Under the pieces are notes generated by a model. The model was not told where the DNA came from. It ran no database searches and saw nothing but the letters and a program-made list of their open reading frames with translations. From positions 1-64,000 of the forward strand of contig JAMZAV010000959.1 in NCBI GenBank assembly GCA_024449915.1: a stretch of 64,000 nt of DNA, written 5' to 3'. How positions within the stretch are numbered: the stretch's first letter is position 1; every line of letters starts with the position of its first letter. This DNA is from Sweltsa coloradensis (lineage: Eukaryota; Arthropoda; Insecta; Plecoptera; Chloroperlidae). Below are positions 47,820-62,400 of this stretch, one piece after another. Both the position numbers and the translations under genes were made by a program.

Positions 47820-48095
47820 TTTAATATTTGTGCAATTGGATTGTCTTGTGTAATTTTTAGCTTTAAAATTAAGGCTATATATGTGAGTTATAGAATCGTT
47901 TTTATGTATTGTCCTATACTTGCAATGAATAGTCTGTATCTAAATCTGTGTATCTTGTATGAATAAGTGTGACCTTTTCAGTATTCACAATCACAAAATA
48001 GGACAATCATACATCGATTCTATGTTCACATAGCCCTTATAAAGCTAAAAATTACAGAAGACATATAATGGCTAAAGCAATTGCCCAAATATTAA
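47820..48095. repeat. Long imperfect inverted repeat (about 100-bp arms)
   Basis: The left arm (about 47820-47922; TTAATATTTGTGCAATTG..., TGTAATTTTTAGCTTTA..., ATTGTCCTATA) is mirrored by the right arm (about 47995-48095) with several small gaps and mismatches. The spacer is about 72 bases. It begins roughly 110 bases right of foldback element 3. It could be an old MITE or a long-hairpin RNA source. Confidence 0.7.
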
Positions 48096-51000
48096 TACAA
48101 ATATTTTATAATACATTATATTTGTGATTAGTTATCGCCTATTTCGCCAGCAATGCCTTAAAATCAGTTGGGGTGTTGCCGTTGCCGTTGTCCAATCGCA
48201 ATCGCAAATATTTATATTTTTTGTCGTATATTAGTATAAAGCCCGATAAGTACGGACTTATGGTTTACCTTGGCAAGCGAATGAGGATCTTGATTGTATT
48301 TTGCTTTGCAGTTATCATATTTGCATGATGTTTTTTTAACCCTTCCCCACGATTCCAATTATCATTAATTCAGTACAATATAGCAAATTGAGTTTGTAGT
48401 TAAGTATTATATTATTTATTGATCACTAACAACAGTGTTAGGTAACTAAAACAAAACAATTAAAAATACAATTTAAAACCAAACAAATACGATAAACAAA
48501 ACATTATACACATGAGCAATTACTATAAAATTAAAATTAAAACTTTAATAACAAAACTATAAATATATAAAATGGCTGAAAGCCCAAGATGAACGAAGAA
48601 AAAAATCTGAGGTTATGAAATACAAAACTGGTGAAAAGGTAATAAGGTGACAAGAGTAATAAATGAGTCATGTTGGTAAACTGGTAAATGATCAGAAAAT
48701 AATAATTCACACGACCGCTCGCTAAAATCATAGATAAATTTGTTACTAAAAATGTAATACTGTTTCCAAAAAAATTGATAAAGTGGAGTTGTGCGAGAAT
48801 TTCTGCTCAATGCTCATTATGTAAATCTATTGCCATTGATTAGTGATTACCCATATTAAGACTATGGAAAGCAAATAGCATATTATAGTTGAATATTTAG
48901 CATTATTTTTCCAAATTTAGCATTTGATGCATTAATTTTCCCTTTTCCACCAAAACCCAAATTGTTGTAGAGTTTTGTATTTTTAATGGGGTAATGAAAT
49001 CTTAAATATGCATTTAAGAACATTCAAATTCAATAAGTCACTTTAAATTTTTATTTAAAATAGGGGGGAGGGGGAGAAAATGACGAGTATAAATGCGTAA
49101 ACAAATTATCGAAATAATATTCCAGAGGTAAACCTCGTAATTTGTTAATTAGCATGTAAACGTTTTATAAGAATTTAGTAGTTGTCAGATTGTAGCTCAA
49201 TACCTTATGTAAATCGATTGCATTGATTATATCACCCTATCCCTTAGATCGAGGTTGGCAGCAGGAGTGAAGCAAATTTGAAATTAACCATAACTTATAC
49301 CAAGAGAAGAACAAAAATTAATCGTTGTAACTAATTTAGAACACATTCCTTTTTATATAGGTAGCCTACTTTATTTGTCACTCTGAATAACAGTTGAGAT
49401 ATTGTAATACGATACAGAAATTAGTTATTTATGGGGTACGCGTAAATCGTCAAAATTGACATAGACCTAGCTATGCTCTGACAATGCGTATCTCAACGGT
49501 TGTTGTAGCACGTGGTTGTAGGAATACCAGGGGAGAGGCTTCGAGCCCCACGACCATCGACCATTCCCCAAAACAGACGAACTATGTATGTGTGGTCTGC
49601 CTGATGTGTAACAGAAACAAAAATTGTTTGTGCTATATACTGTAGTCGGCAATGGCATGTCTTTGTACAAACTATTGTTATAATAATCAAAGTGAAATTT
49701 CTACAAAAAATAATGCTTTTATTTTGGCTATTTGTTAATACAGCTGACAACACCTAAACTTATCTGACTCTGACATCTTTGAAAACAATAGCTTTTTATG
49801 ATTGTCGATACAGACAGTCCAAAAATATATACACCGACACGATCCTGTTGTATTACAACTATACTCATGCCGTCATTCCGTCAAAAATTAGCCTATATAC
49901 CGCGCACTTCATAATATATTAATTTAAAAAAATAAAGTTTATCAATAAAATAAATAAATAAATAAATTCGTATTTAGAGTATACCAATATAAGTAATAAT
50001 AATGGATAATAATGGACAGTATCGGGGCAGATTTTTACGACAATATCTATAATTTATGGGTGTACTGTACTAGGCTGTACGGTCATAACAACTATACGTT
50101 AAATATTTAGCCAATCTAATCAGTATCCTATTCTGTTTCATTAAAAAAAAATAACAATGAATAAAAAAATAATATTTTCGCTGTTAGCAAGCCCAGTGCT
50201 CACCGTTCGCAACAAAACATTTTTATGTTTGGTGGGTCTATGTTTTCGCATCGTGTATCATGTCTTCAGACCAACGGGAGGTGTAGCTACATCTCGGGAA
50301 CTCGGCGCTTCTTTTGTAATACATAATATTGATTTAAATATTCAACTTTACTTCACAGTATGATATTATTACACATTTACAAACAAAATGTGTTATGTCA
50401 GTGTAAGCTTCATTTTAATTTACATTTACGGGCACAATACATTTTATTCATATATTGGGTGCAACGAGTAATCAGAAACAAAATATTTCGTTATAAGCAT
50501 ATTATAGGAAACATAGAAACAGTTATATAACAGCTTATTACATGAATGTGTTATATTATGTTTCATATATGAGCGTGACATTTTAGACAGCCTTTTACTG
50601 TTTTTAAGTCACAACATTGAAATATTTTTAAAACCGGTGGTACAAGTTAATTTTCCTAGTAAATTTCAAACGATATTAAAACTGTTGTCAAATAACTGTA
50701 TGCATCTATGAATGCACTAAGTGGCATTTAAAATTATAATTTATACTCAATGAAAACACACATTATTACGAACATAAATGCGCAAATAATCTTTCTAAAA
50801 CTAATAATAATAATTATATATTATTCTCCGAGACATGGAAGTTGGAACATAACATAATGTTCGTGTAAGTGGCTAGCCAACACACAAATTTGCGATTAGG
50901 GTGTAGCCTATGTGAAAAATGTGTTTCATATTGTAGGGGCGAAATTGAAGCATGGTGCCTAAATTTTGGGGTTATGTGTCCTAAGGTTGTGTTTTCCTCC
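48096..51000. other. Intergenic, no gene seen; SINE tail (minus) at 49940-50000
   Basis: No gene recognised. 48177-48195 holds three GTTGCC units. 49945-49985 reads (AAAT)n followed by TCGTATTTAGAGTATACC, the reversed tail of the SINE at 23500-23932. At 49490-49570 a B-box-like GCTTCGAGCCCC and neighbouring words suggest another decayed SINE head. Confidence 0.4.
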
Positions 51001-52946
<1,946 letters not shown>

Positions 52947-55475
52947 ATAGACGTACGGCGCCTGCGTCTGGCGCGGTCAGAGGACATGACAACGGAACTT
53001 GTGGTGTTCGTGTAGGCCTAATAGGATAGAATTCGGTCAGAACGCTGGAGTGCCAAATAGGATTATTGAAACACATTTGCGGCGAATGTTGTAAAATTCC
53101 ACACGATTTATGTTTAAATTAGACTGTGCGAGGTTAACTTTTTAAATTCCCTTTCTTTGGATTTCTTGCCTTGGATTTTATTATTAATCACGTATTTGAC
53201 TGAACTGTGTTGGATTGTGCATCAATGTCTCTTGGACCTTCAAGGTAGGCCTACTATCAACATGTTATTGCGAGTAAGTTGGGTTTCTGGCTGCTCGATT
53301 CTATCATGTATGTATTGTGCTCAAGGCATTCGTCAGAAGGAAACATGTTCTGTTAGTTATAATAATTATATAAGTTTTAGTCTCGTATTGCTTTCATTTG
53401 TATTGTTTGACGTTTATAATTATTTGAAACGTACGACATAGAGTGCACGGGATCGTTCGTGATTTGGGTAGGTCTTGTCACAACTCCATGGTACATAACT
53501 TGCGCATGCCTATTTATTTACAATGGTACAGTCAAATCAGGAAATAGTCCAATTACAAATTTAATACATTGGTTTTAATTATTTGTGCACACCTAGTGTT
53601 CACATGTTTCTTTAGTAATCTACCTATCTCGTGACCCTTAAAATTTAGTTGTATTAGTTGTTTGTTTACTTATACACAATTAGAAGCAATCAGATCATTG
53701 TGTCCACAGACTGTCAAGTTGGTCAGTCTGTGTTCTCATTGTTCGGCCTACCTCGCACGTTGCTTTCTATTAGGTTTTGCAGATCTCTTAAAATTCACCT
53801 TCATTGCACGATACGATCAGAGTGACTGTTCATGGGGGCCCGGACCCGATAACAAATTTATGATTTTTCTAATAGTATTCTGTTCAATACGAATATAAAT
53901 GTATAATAATCACGTTATAATTATTTTTCATATTAGTTGTTATTTCCTGATTTAGTTCCTAGAACACGTGACACTTCGTAGTTGGAAAGAATGCTATTGC
54001 TAATATACAGACTATTTTCAGAAGTTAGTCTAGCCATAATCGTTTTGAGGTGCAAATTGCAATGGTTTTACAGTATTCTATGTGACAGGCCCGTTGTTAG
54101 CCATTGGTCCTAATCTAACACGTGGTCGACAACCGTGGTTAAAATTAATACAAAAGGCATTTTCTCGAAGTGTGTAGGGTAGGCCTATCTGTTTCACCCG
54201 GTGGTTTCCAATTCCAAGGTCATCGCTTCACGACTTATCACTAAATTTATCAGAACTGTTGATATCCAATGAGACAAAGTATTTTTCTTGAGTAGCATTG
54301 CAATTTGTACTTCAGCCCGTGCACTCAAATTGTCGCGCAACACGTGCATTCCTTGCCATGATAGGCATGTTCTTTTTGATACAATTCTATTCTGTTTGTT
54401 TTAACTTATTGGCCACTCTTATACTACTGTTCTTTCTTTGTATGACATTTAGTTACTTGCCGGTTGTATGTATGATTGAAAAAATATTTTGTTTTGTCGA
54501 TTTTAAAATGATGACGAAAAATCTAAGATTTTTTAAGACCAAATCTCATCCATGCTTTGTACAAAACAATAACTTCCTACGATTTTAATGTACAGTGAGT
54601 GTTATAAATATATTGTATTATAAATATTATCAGTGGCAAAACTAAAAACTATGTGAATATATTCTATTCCGTCGATTGTGCATCTGCGGAGTCACAACAA
54701 CATAAGAGGGAATTTGCATTCAATCTTAAATGAGTCGATTACCCACCGTGTTATTCCTAATTTTAATTCTAAGAGTTGATTTAAGTATTATTGGGGTCCG
54801 CGAAGACAGGCCATGTTTTTTGTAAGGTTATGATTAAAGTAATGGGCCGACCATGCGGGGATCGACTGTGTGCTTATGTGCATGTATTTAATCAAAAGAT
54901 ATTGTGTAGGGGATTTTTTTTAACTGTGCTCTGACTGTACAGAGTAACAAGGCCTATTTTTCTGACATGAATGGTGTGCTTATTCATTGTAGAAGCATTG
55001 TAGCATAGGCCGCAAACTATTTTGTTATCAGTTTCCACACAGGCCCTAGCTTGAGTGATGTGTGCCGAGCAATGTCATACCTGATGTTGCCTACAATACT
55101 GTTATTTTAAAGTTCAATAAGGCGTATGCCCAACAGGCCTAAATGCTACAATAATGAATGAAGCACCTATCTTCAGTTTCTGTGATATTACCGCATTCCA
55201 TTTGGTAATTTTTAAATCTTTACCAATGAACGCTTTCCATCATGAAAGTTCTTTGCAAATTCTCTATTGTGACGTAATCCGGCCTCCGTAAGTCACAATC
55301 ACGGCATCTTCGTTCCTCTTATTTGTGTTCATACATATCCCCTGATATCAACATCCCTGAACCGGTAATTAGGATCTTTGTACATACATGCACCAAAATC
55401 ATATAGTTATTGACATTGTTGTATATAACTTGCAGGTTTTCACCCCGTTTGAAATAAATCTGACTAAATTGAAAT
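52947..55475 (+). other. Probable 3' UTR of the Sox gene
   Basis: After the TAA stop the sequence returns to AT-rich and shows no gene. Candidate polyadenylation signals are ATTAAA at 54833-54838 and AATAAA at 55453-55458, so the UTR could be about 1.9 or 2.5 kb. Three TAGGCCTA palindromes (53013, 53246, 54180) occur here. A 96-codon open frame at 54298-54588 is hydrophobic low-information sequence and is not called. Confidence 0.45.
55453..55458 (+). terminator. Candidate polyadenylation signal AATAAA
   Basis: Canonical AATAAA about 2.5 kb downstream of the Sox stop codon. Downstream sequence is T-rich only weakly. The alternative upstream ATTAAA at 54833 cannot be excluded. Confidence 0.25.
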
Positions 55476-57630
55476 ATTTGAATTATGATAATTATTTGTA
55501 AAATTAGTTACACCCTCGCACTCCTTGTCATTACCATGCATGACTATTAAATACGCCTAATAATGTTATTTCATAGTATTGTGCCGAAGTGTAGTAATTG
55601 TGAATTTGTTCCCTTCAAGTCCAGCCAGGAGTGAATTTCCGTTTTGTGTGAGCTGAATATGTCTTGTTTCAATAATTAATTAAATTATTCTGCTTCAGTT
55701 TTAAGTACTATGAGATAACATTTTTTATATTGGCAGAATGTTATTATATATTTTGCAACATTTAGGTTTATAGCACGTGCATAACCTACGTGCAGTGAGT
55801 TTACACGGACTGCTTGGTTGATCGTATTTTTCCAGTCGCAACGTGAAGTATACTGGCACTGTTAAATTGTGCTAAAACACATTTAGAAATAACTGGTGCC
55901 ATTATTGTGATTTGTGACCGAGCCTTGTTCGTCCAGTTTTATCGGACACGTCTCATGTAGATGTCTTCTCCGCCACTGGTTTCCAAGAATCTGCTCCGCG
56001 TGATTTCTGGGAAGTGAGATGATTATGGGCCCTCGAGTTTCTAGATTAAAATACATTCTCTGTTTACCGGAGATAAATAATAACAGTTTATTCACTATTC
56101 AAACTAATCAACTTTATCACGGACTAAGTGCAGTAATGGAATCGATCTAATTGCACGTCATGTGTATGTGAAGTAACGTTCTGAAAGTTGTATTCTTCCA
56201 TGTAAAATAGCATTATTCCCTACATCACACTCAAATTTGCTACTTATTTTTGTTTACATAATAGGGCCTCTTTCACATTTTTCATTGTTTGTTGTCTTTT
56301 ATATCTTTGGTAATGCGATACTCATAATTTAGGAATAATTTCTTTTGATTTTGATCAGATGTTTTACGTTTTATAAATGTGTCATTTTATGGGCTTATGC
56401 GCCCATGGCAGTATGTTGTTCCTTGTTCTGGATTATTAGTGATTTACTGATTAGAGAATGAGGAATAAATTAGTAAAAAGCCATGCTACGATGGTAGATC
56501 CAAGATTCGTGCCCCATGGCGCACTTTGCGGCACAGACGGCAATTTCCAATTATGACAATGACATCAATGAAAATACCATATTTTAATTGCTCTACTCAC
56601 ATTAGTACTTGGAATTTCGGTCTATTTTATCATAAATAGCACACACTACCAGAGGCTAATGTGTGAGAGTTGTATTCGACACAAACACCCAAACAGAGCT
56701 ATGCGCCAATAAGTACGCGAAACGTGCATTCTTAGGGTTTTACAGGGCTATTACGTCATAGTATTATGAACTTACTGCTTTAATGTGCTTTAGGTTTTGA
56801 GTGTCATGAAAACTGATACAACTGAATAATATAAATTCTAAATTTTTAACATATGATTTTTATTTAATTATTTAATGTCTATCCTATTCAGTTACAAAAC
56901 TGAATTACAAAGGACTAATTTATTCCTCAATTCAATTGCAAATACATAAATATTGCTGTACAGTCCACCTCGGGCTGATTTCCAAACTCTGCGGAAGGTG
57001 GCGGAAAAAGATGGCTAAAATGTATAAAAAAATTAGTAAGAGGAGCTTATTTAACCGTGACATTTTTTCTAATCTTTTGCCGGGACATAACCTCAAAGTC
57101 AACCATTATTTTCAAATTACTGGAGACTACGAGATAGTACAAAATTAAATTTCAAGCAATGACGTTTGATGGGTGATTTTTTTGTCAGACGATACAAATA
57201 TAATGTTTACGAGTTGTGTACGGGCTGACAAAACAAATCCTGGCATGAATGTTATTAAAGAAACCCATATTTAGCCTTTTTCTTGGGTGCAAGATAAAGA
57301 TGTGCCGCAACAATACACAGTCACTGCTTAAAATTTCAATTTGCACTCGGCTCAAATAATTTGCAAATAATGGCTACTTGTGAAGTTATGTCGCGCAGAA
57401 AAATAGCTTATTGGCTTTTATATTCACAAGCCCGTCTTATATAAAAGCAACTTTAGTGAAGTTTTATGAAATAAAACCGTGTGTAGGACGCAAGGCTACC
57501 GCTTATATTAAAATCACGAGAAATTATCTGATTTAATTTTTATTAAATGGATTTTAATACCATAATTAAAAGTCTTTCTGACCACAATATTATTTATCTG
57601 TTCTTGCAGCCTATTGTTGAAACGAAACTA
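55476..57630. other. Intergenic, no gene seen; reversed SINE tail 56870-56925
   Basis: No gene recognised. 56876-56922 reads GTCTATCCTATTCAGTTAC, AAAACTGAATTACAAAGGAC, the reverse of the SINE tail seen at 19551-19620 and 33575-33645, preceded by an A/T-rich tail at 56850-56875. Confidence 0.45.
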
Positions 57631-58011
57631 CATGGGACCTGGGGCGTAGCCAGGATTTTGATGAGGGGGGGGGGGGTATGAATTTCGGGGTTTATATCAT
57701 GAAATTTGTAGAACTGTTTTCGAAACTATCATTTGGGAAAAGTACGTATCCTGGTACAATGGAGGGTCTGGGGCGCTTAGCCCCAGAATTTTTTTGATTT
57801 CTAACATTGCATATAGTGACATTTTACTACTTTTTAGAGTGCTTTTCTCGATAATTTATAAAATTGTGAAGATCCACATACTGTCAGTTTACAAAACCTT
57901 GCCATTATGTAGGCCCTACATATGTAAATATCACATACCGTAGTACATTGCTATTTATTATACTGTAAACCTCCCCCCCCCACCTCTCCTTGCTACGCCC
58001 CTGCATGGGAC
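57631..58011. mobile_element. hAT-type MITE with perfect 8-bp target duplication
   Basis: The element at 57639-58003 (365 bp) is flanked by CATGGGAC on both sides (57631-57638 and 58004-58011). Its ends are CTGGGGCGTAGCCAGG and, reverse-complemented, CAGGGGCGTAGCAAGG, each followed by a G-rich run. An 8-base duplication plus CAG-type termini is the hAT signature. The inside is AT-rich, non-coding, with a GGGTCTGGGGCGC patch. The intact duplication suggests a comparatively recent insertion. Confidence 0.88.
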
Positions 58012-59373
58012 ATATATAAGCCACTTTTTCGATTTTGAAAAGCGTTTTGTGAAATATTGCTAAAATCGGGCATTTTGGCGTGATTTTAATATCAATGGTG
58101 GTTCTTTCCTTTCCACGCAGTGAATGAAGAAAGACATATTGGGCGTTGGAACCCAAGGGCCGGCCACGTGAAGGAATGTGTTCAATTGTAAATTACAGAT
58201 ACCATTTTGGTTTTATAACCAATGATGAACAATCACATGTGTACCACAAATCTACAAGACTTGGTATTCTTTTACCATTGTATTATGGCATTATAACAAT
58301 ATTTTCTGGAGTATATTTTGTATTCTGTTGTTTGATGAATAAATAATAAAAAAAACAAGCCATTTTCATTGAGCTTGATATAAAAAAAAGCCATTTATAT
58401 TGAGCTTGATTATTTATTTATTAAAATTCTTTAATAATAAAATAATAAAACAAGCCATTTAGTTCTTGTTATATTCTTGCGTTGATGCAAGCTGCATTGA
58501 AGATATTTGTAATAGTTTATATTTCGGGATGAGAGATAAGTTGTCATATGACACTGACATTTCTGAATCAAGAATCAAATTTTATTCTTAGCTAACAGCA
58601 AAATGCTATCACATTTGATTTAATTTAATTACGAAATTATGTATGTTACAGCTCAGTTTATTATATAATTATATGTTATATGTATAATATATAATTACAT
58701 TTTGTATGCATTTTGAAATCGGATATGGGCCCTAAAACGACAAGCAAAGATTGAGCTGTGTGTTCGCGGACCGATTGTATGCAGTTATAACGTAAATGAT
58801 TATGTATAAATATTGATTGATTGCCACAGCATTACTTGAAAGTTGAAAATGGTCAATTGCAGCCAATCTCATTAATGTTTGCAGTCTTACTGATCAATTG
58901 ATCAAACACAAAACCCATGAATAATAAAATCTGGCTCTGAACTGGCATATATTGTTATACGGCATATTCTTGTATAAATATTGTTTTCTGACATTAGTTT
59001 CCCAAACGTTATCATTTAGTTCGAATACATCTAGTATAGTGTGCTGTGCTATATACCAATCAAAGACCAATAGACACAGGCATATCTCCTTGCAACCTAG
59101 TTGCAAATATGCATAATTTAATTTGTAATACTGCCCTCCAAATACCCAAATCGAGTGTTAATCTGTACACAGATTACAAAGGGACGCCTGAATAACACCG
59201 AATGGAATAACGCCGAATCGATCGTGTGTAGTGTACTTGCCAATTTTCCTCCTAACCTTTCTTTTCCAACACAAAAGAGTAGCGTGGTACGTACACTAAC
59301 ACTACACATGATCGATAGGTCATACTGGTGTCATGGATCACCTACATATTTCAGTGCCACTTCTTTATTTTCA

Positions 59374-59441
<68 letters not shown>

Positions 59442-62400
59442 TTACTGCACATTTAGAGTAAATTATTTTTATTACGATCGGTCTCCCAATGTAATTGTGA
59501 TTGTTGTTCGAACAACTTGGTAGCTAAGGGGCTTGCATATTGTGGTGTCTGATAATCTTCATACTTATTCAAGTACTATCATACATCGTCGAATATACAT
59601 ACATTGCAATTACTTTAAAATAACCCTCAAAAATAGTTTCTTGATGTTCCCTTGCCAAAACCCAGACGAACTCTAATAAAGTTAATCTTATTTTGTTTGA
59701 ACGTCACGCACATAGCAAAATCATTCATAACGCATATAATACAATAATTGATTTAAATCATCCATTATTCCTAACGATTTTAAAAGGTTTCTAATAAAAT
59801 CAAACGGCCACGACGAAGCAGGCCAACAAACAATATCATACGTTGTAACCATACATTGATATAATAAGTTTCTACTGTATTCTAAATTCTAATCTAATCA
59901 CACCAAGCTAGTAGCTACTATCAAAATAGGTGAAGTAAAATTACATTTTTAAACTACATTTAAATATAGTATTTTTCCATTTCATAGAATCCGAATAATT
60001 TGATACATGTAGGCCTGTATTAATTGTTATTTATATATCAACTCTTTATGTTATTTACTTAAAATGAGTTTTTGAATTATTTTATTGATCATCTTAGCAT
60101 AACGGATCATCCAACAGTCATAACACAATGCCAACAGAACATTACCAACATACGTAGGCCTAGTTGACGTTATGTTCAAAACCTCAGAGCACCACGACGA
60201 ATCCATCCATTAAATCACACTTTTGTTTACGTTAATAGACACTCATCACTTCTTATTTTACAACAATTCGAAAGTTCATTCAAAACTTGCAACTCATTCA
60301 TTGCTTTTCGCACCTAACGCCAATACGTGAACACGTTTCTAACCGGCACTGGAATGTGAATTTTGGCACCTCCCCAGAATCCAAGTATTGTGTAATTGGC
60401 TGTAAATATTAGCCTGAAGCTACCATATTAAACCCCGCCAGATTCTGGCGTCCATCCTAAAAACTATTGACTTTTTTGCTAAACCGAGTGTGAAGTATTT
60501 TCTCCCCTCCTGTACGACCCTCTCTCCGCGGTTACTTCACAATTAATTCGACTACCGGTAGTTTTAATAACGTGATCGGTGCAGGACGCAGGGACGGCAT
60601 TATAATGCAAGTTACATAAGCAGCATGCATGCCCAAGATCCGGTTTCCGACTTTCACAGACGTAGACGACGTTGGGCTGAATAAGTAGCACTAACCCGCT
60701 GTGACTGTATGGATGCATGCAAGCTTACCACCTTAATTTAACAACAGTGAACTATTAATATTTTATATATGTCTAGACATATTGTGATTTAACGTCTGTT
60801 TGCGGAGGGTTGTTTGGCGGGAAGAATATATGTGTACTTCAAATCAATGCGGAATGAGAATAGTCCTTCGTTCATTCACATTACATGTTCATCACTCGGT
60901 TCCAAATAATATGTGCATAACTCTATTATGTTTATAATATTCACCTTATTCTTTTGTTGTAGGAATTTAATGTAAATGCACATCAATTATGTGGCTGAAA
61001 GTATATTTTTAAATAATTATGCGAAAATAATGTAGGCTATGCACTTTACGAGTATAAAAACAGCAGCACATTACCACAAACCTCCTAGAAATGTGGTGGT
61101 ACAGTACAGTACACAACACAAATCCAAAATAATGTTGGTGGAAACGCTCTACCCACGAACTGAAAATCATTTCACAGACGGCTCTCGATGAGTTCCTAAA
61201 TCATTAATGTTTTATCGATTTCCAAGCTATTTTTGGAAGGATACATTGATTTGGCAAAACCATTAATGGGCAAGGAAAAAACTAACTGTAAATTTTAGCA
61301 TTATTTTTAATTGTGAACTTAACTACTTATTAAAAATTGCAAATATTTTATTTTAGTCTAAATTATACAATAAATGCTTTGACCAATTATCTGTAGTCCA
61401 ATATATTTTTCCAATTCACAAATATAAGATTTTGATAGCACACGAGACTCCATTGTGGCAAGTCCCATTTGTTCGATTCTTCCCATATACCTGGTGTTGT
61501 CATATTGTATTGATATTAAATGAATTGGCCCAACCCTGCACATGCTTTGTATTCGGAGCATTCTACGTTGCACTCAATCCACATCAATATGTAAGTTATA
61601 CATTATACAATACTGTAGTGTGAAAATCATTTTGTTACCGGTAAGTGTTATTTGATGTTTTCAATGCTACTGATTTTTTTATGATGATGATAATCCTGAA
61701 AAATAGGGAAATTGTGACATGTTTATAATGAACACAATACATTTTAATGTATAATTGTATTCACATAGTACAATGGGTAATTGTGATTTATGAATATATT
61801 CTAGTGTTATAATATAGGCCTAACTATTATGCAAAGAAAAAATGTGGGGAAAGGGTAAACAATTCGCGAGAGCGGCTATACTAAGTTCGTAGCCCAGTGT
61901 GAAGGAATTATCAAGTACAATGTATTATAATATACTGCTAAAACACTGGAACTCCACCTAAAGCTGATGTTAGATTGTCTCTATAATACCACTGGAATCA
62001 CTATCATTTTTTTTTTTTATAATGTGAGCTTTTCATTGACCATTGACCGAATGAAAGTGATTCGTGCAGGCAACCTATATCGTCGGTATGATTCAAATAT
62101 ATAATCTAATCGTGATTCTATATTAGGGACGTTTACATCTATAGGCTACGATCTACGCCTTTCATGTCAACACACGATGTCAACGTCTGTTTTGACTATA
62201 TCTGTGTCTACGCCTGTTTTTACGCCTGTTTCTGTGCTCTCTCTGTGTCTACATGTACACTCTCTCGACGAGAAGTATCGAAAGCTTGGTATAGCAGATA
62301 CAAGTACGGGAGTGTTTCCCGACTAACCAAATCAAGAAATAAACCCCTTGATTTACTTAGGGTCGATGGTGTATACGTCTGGGCCTGAGCCTGTTTACGT

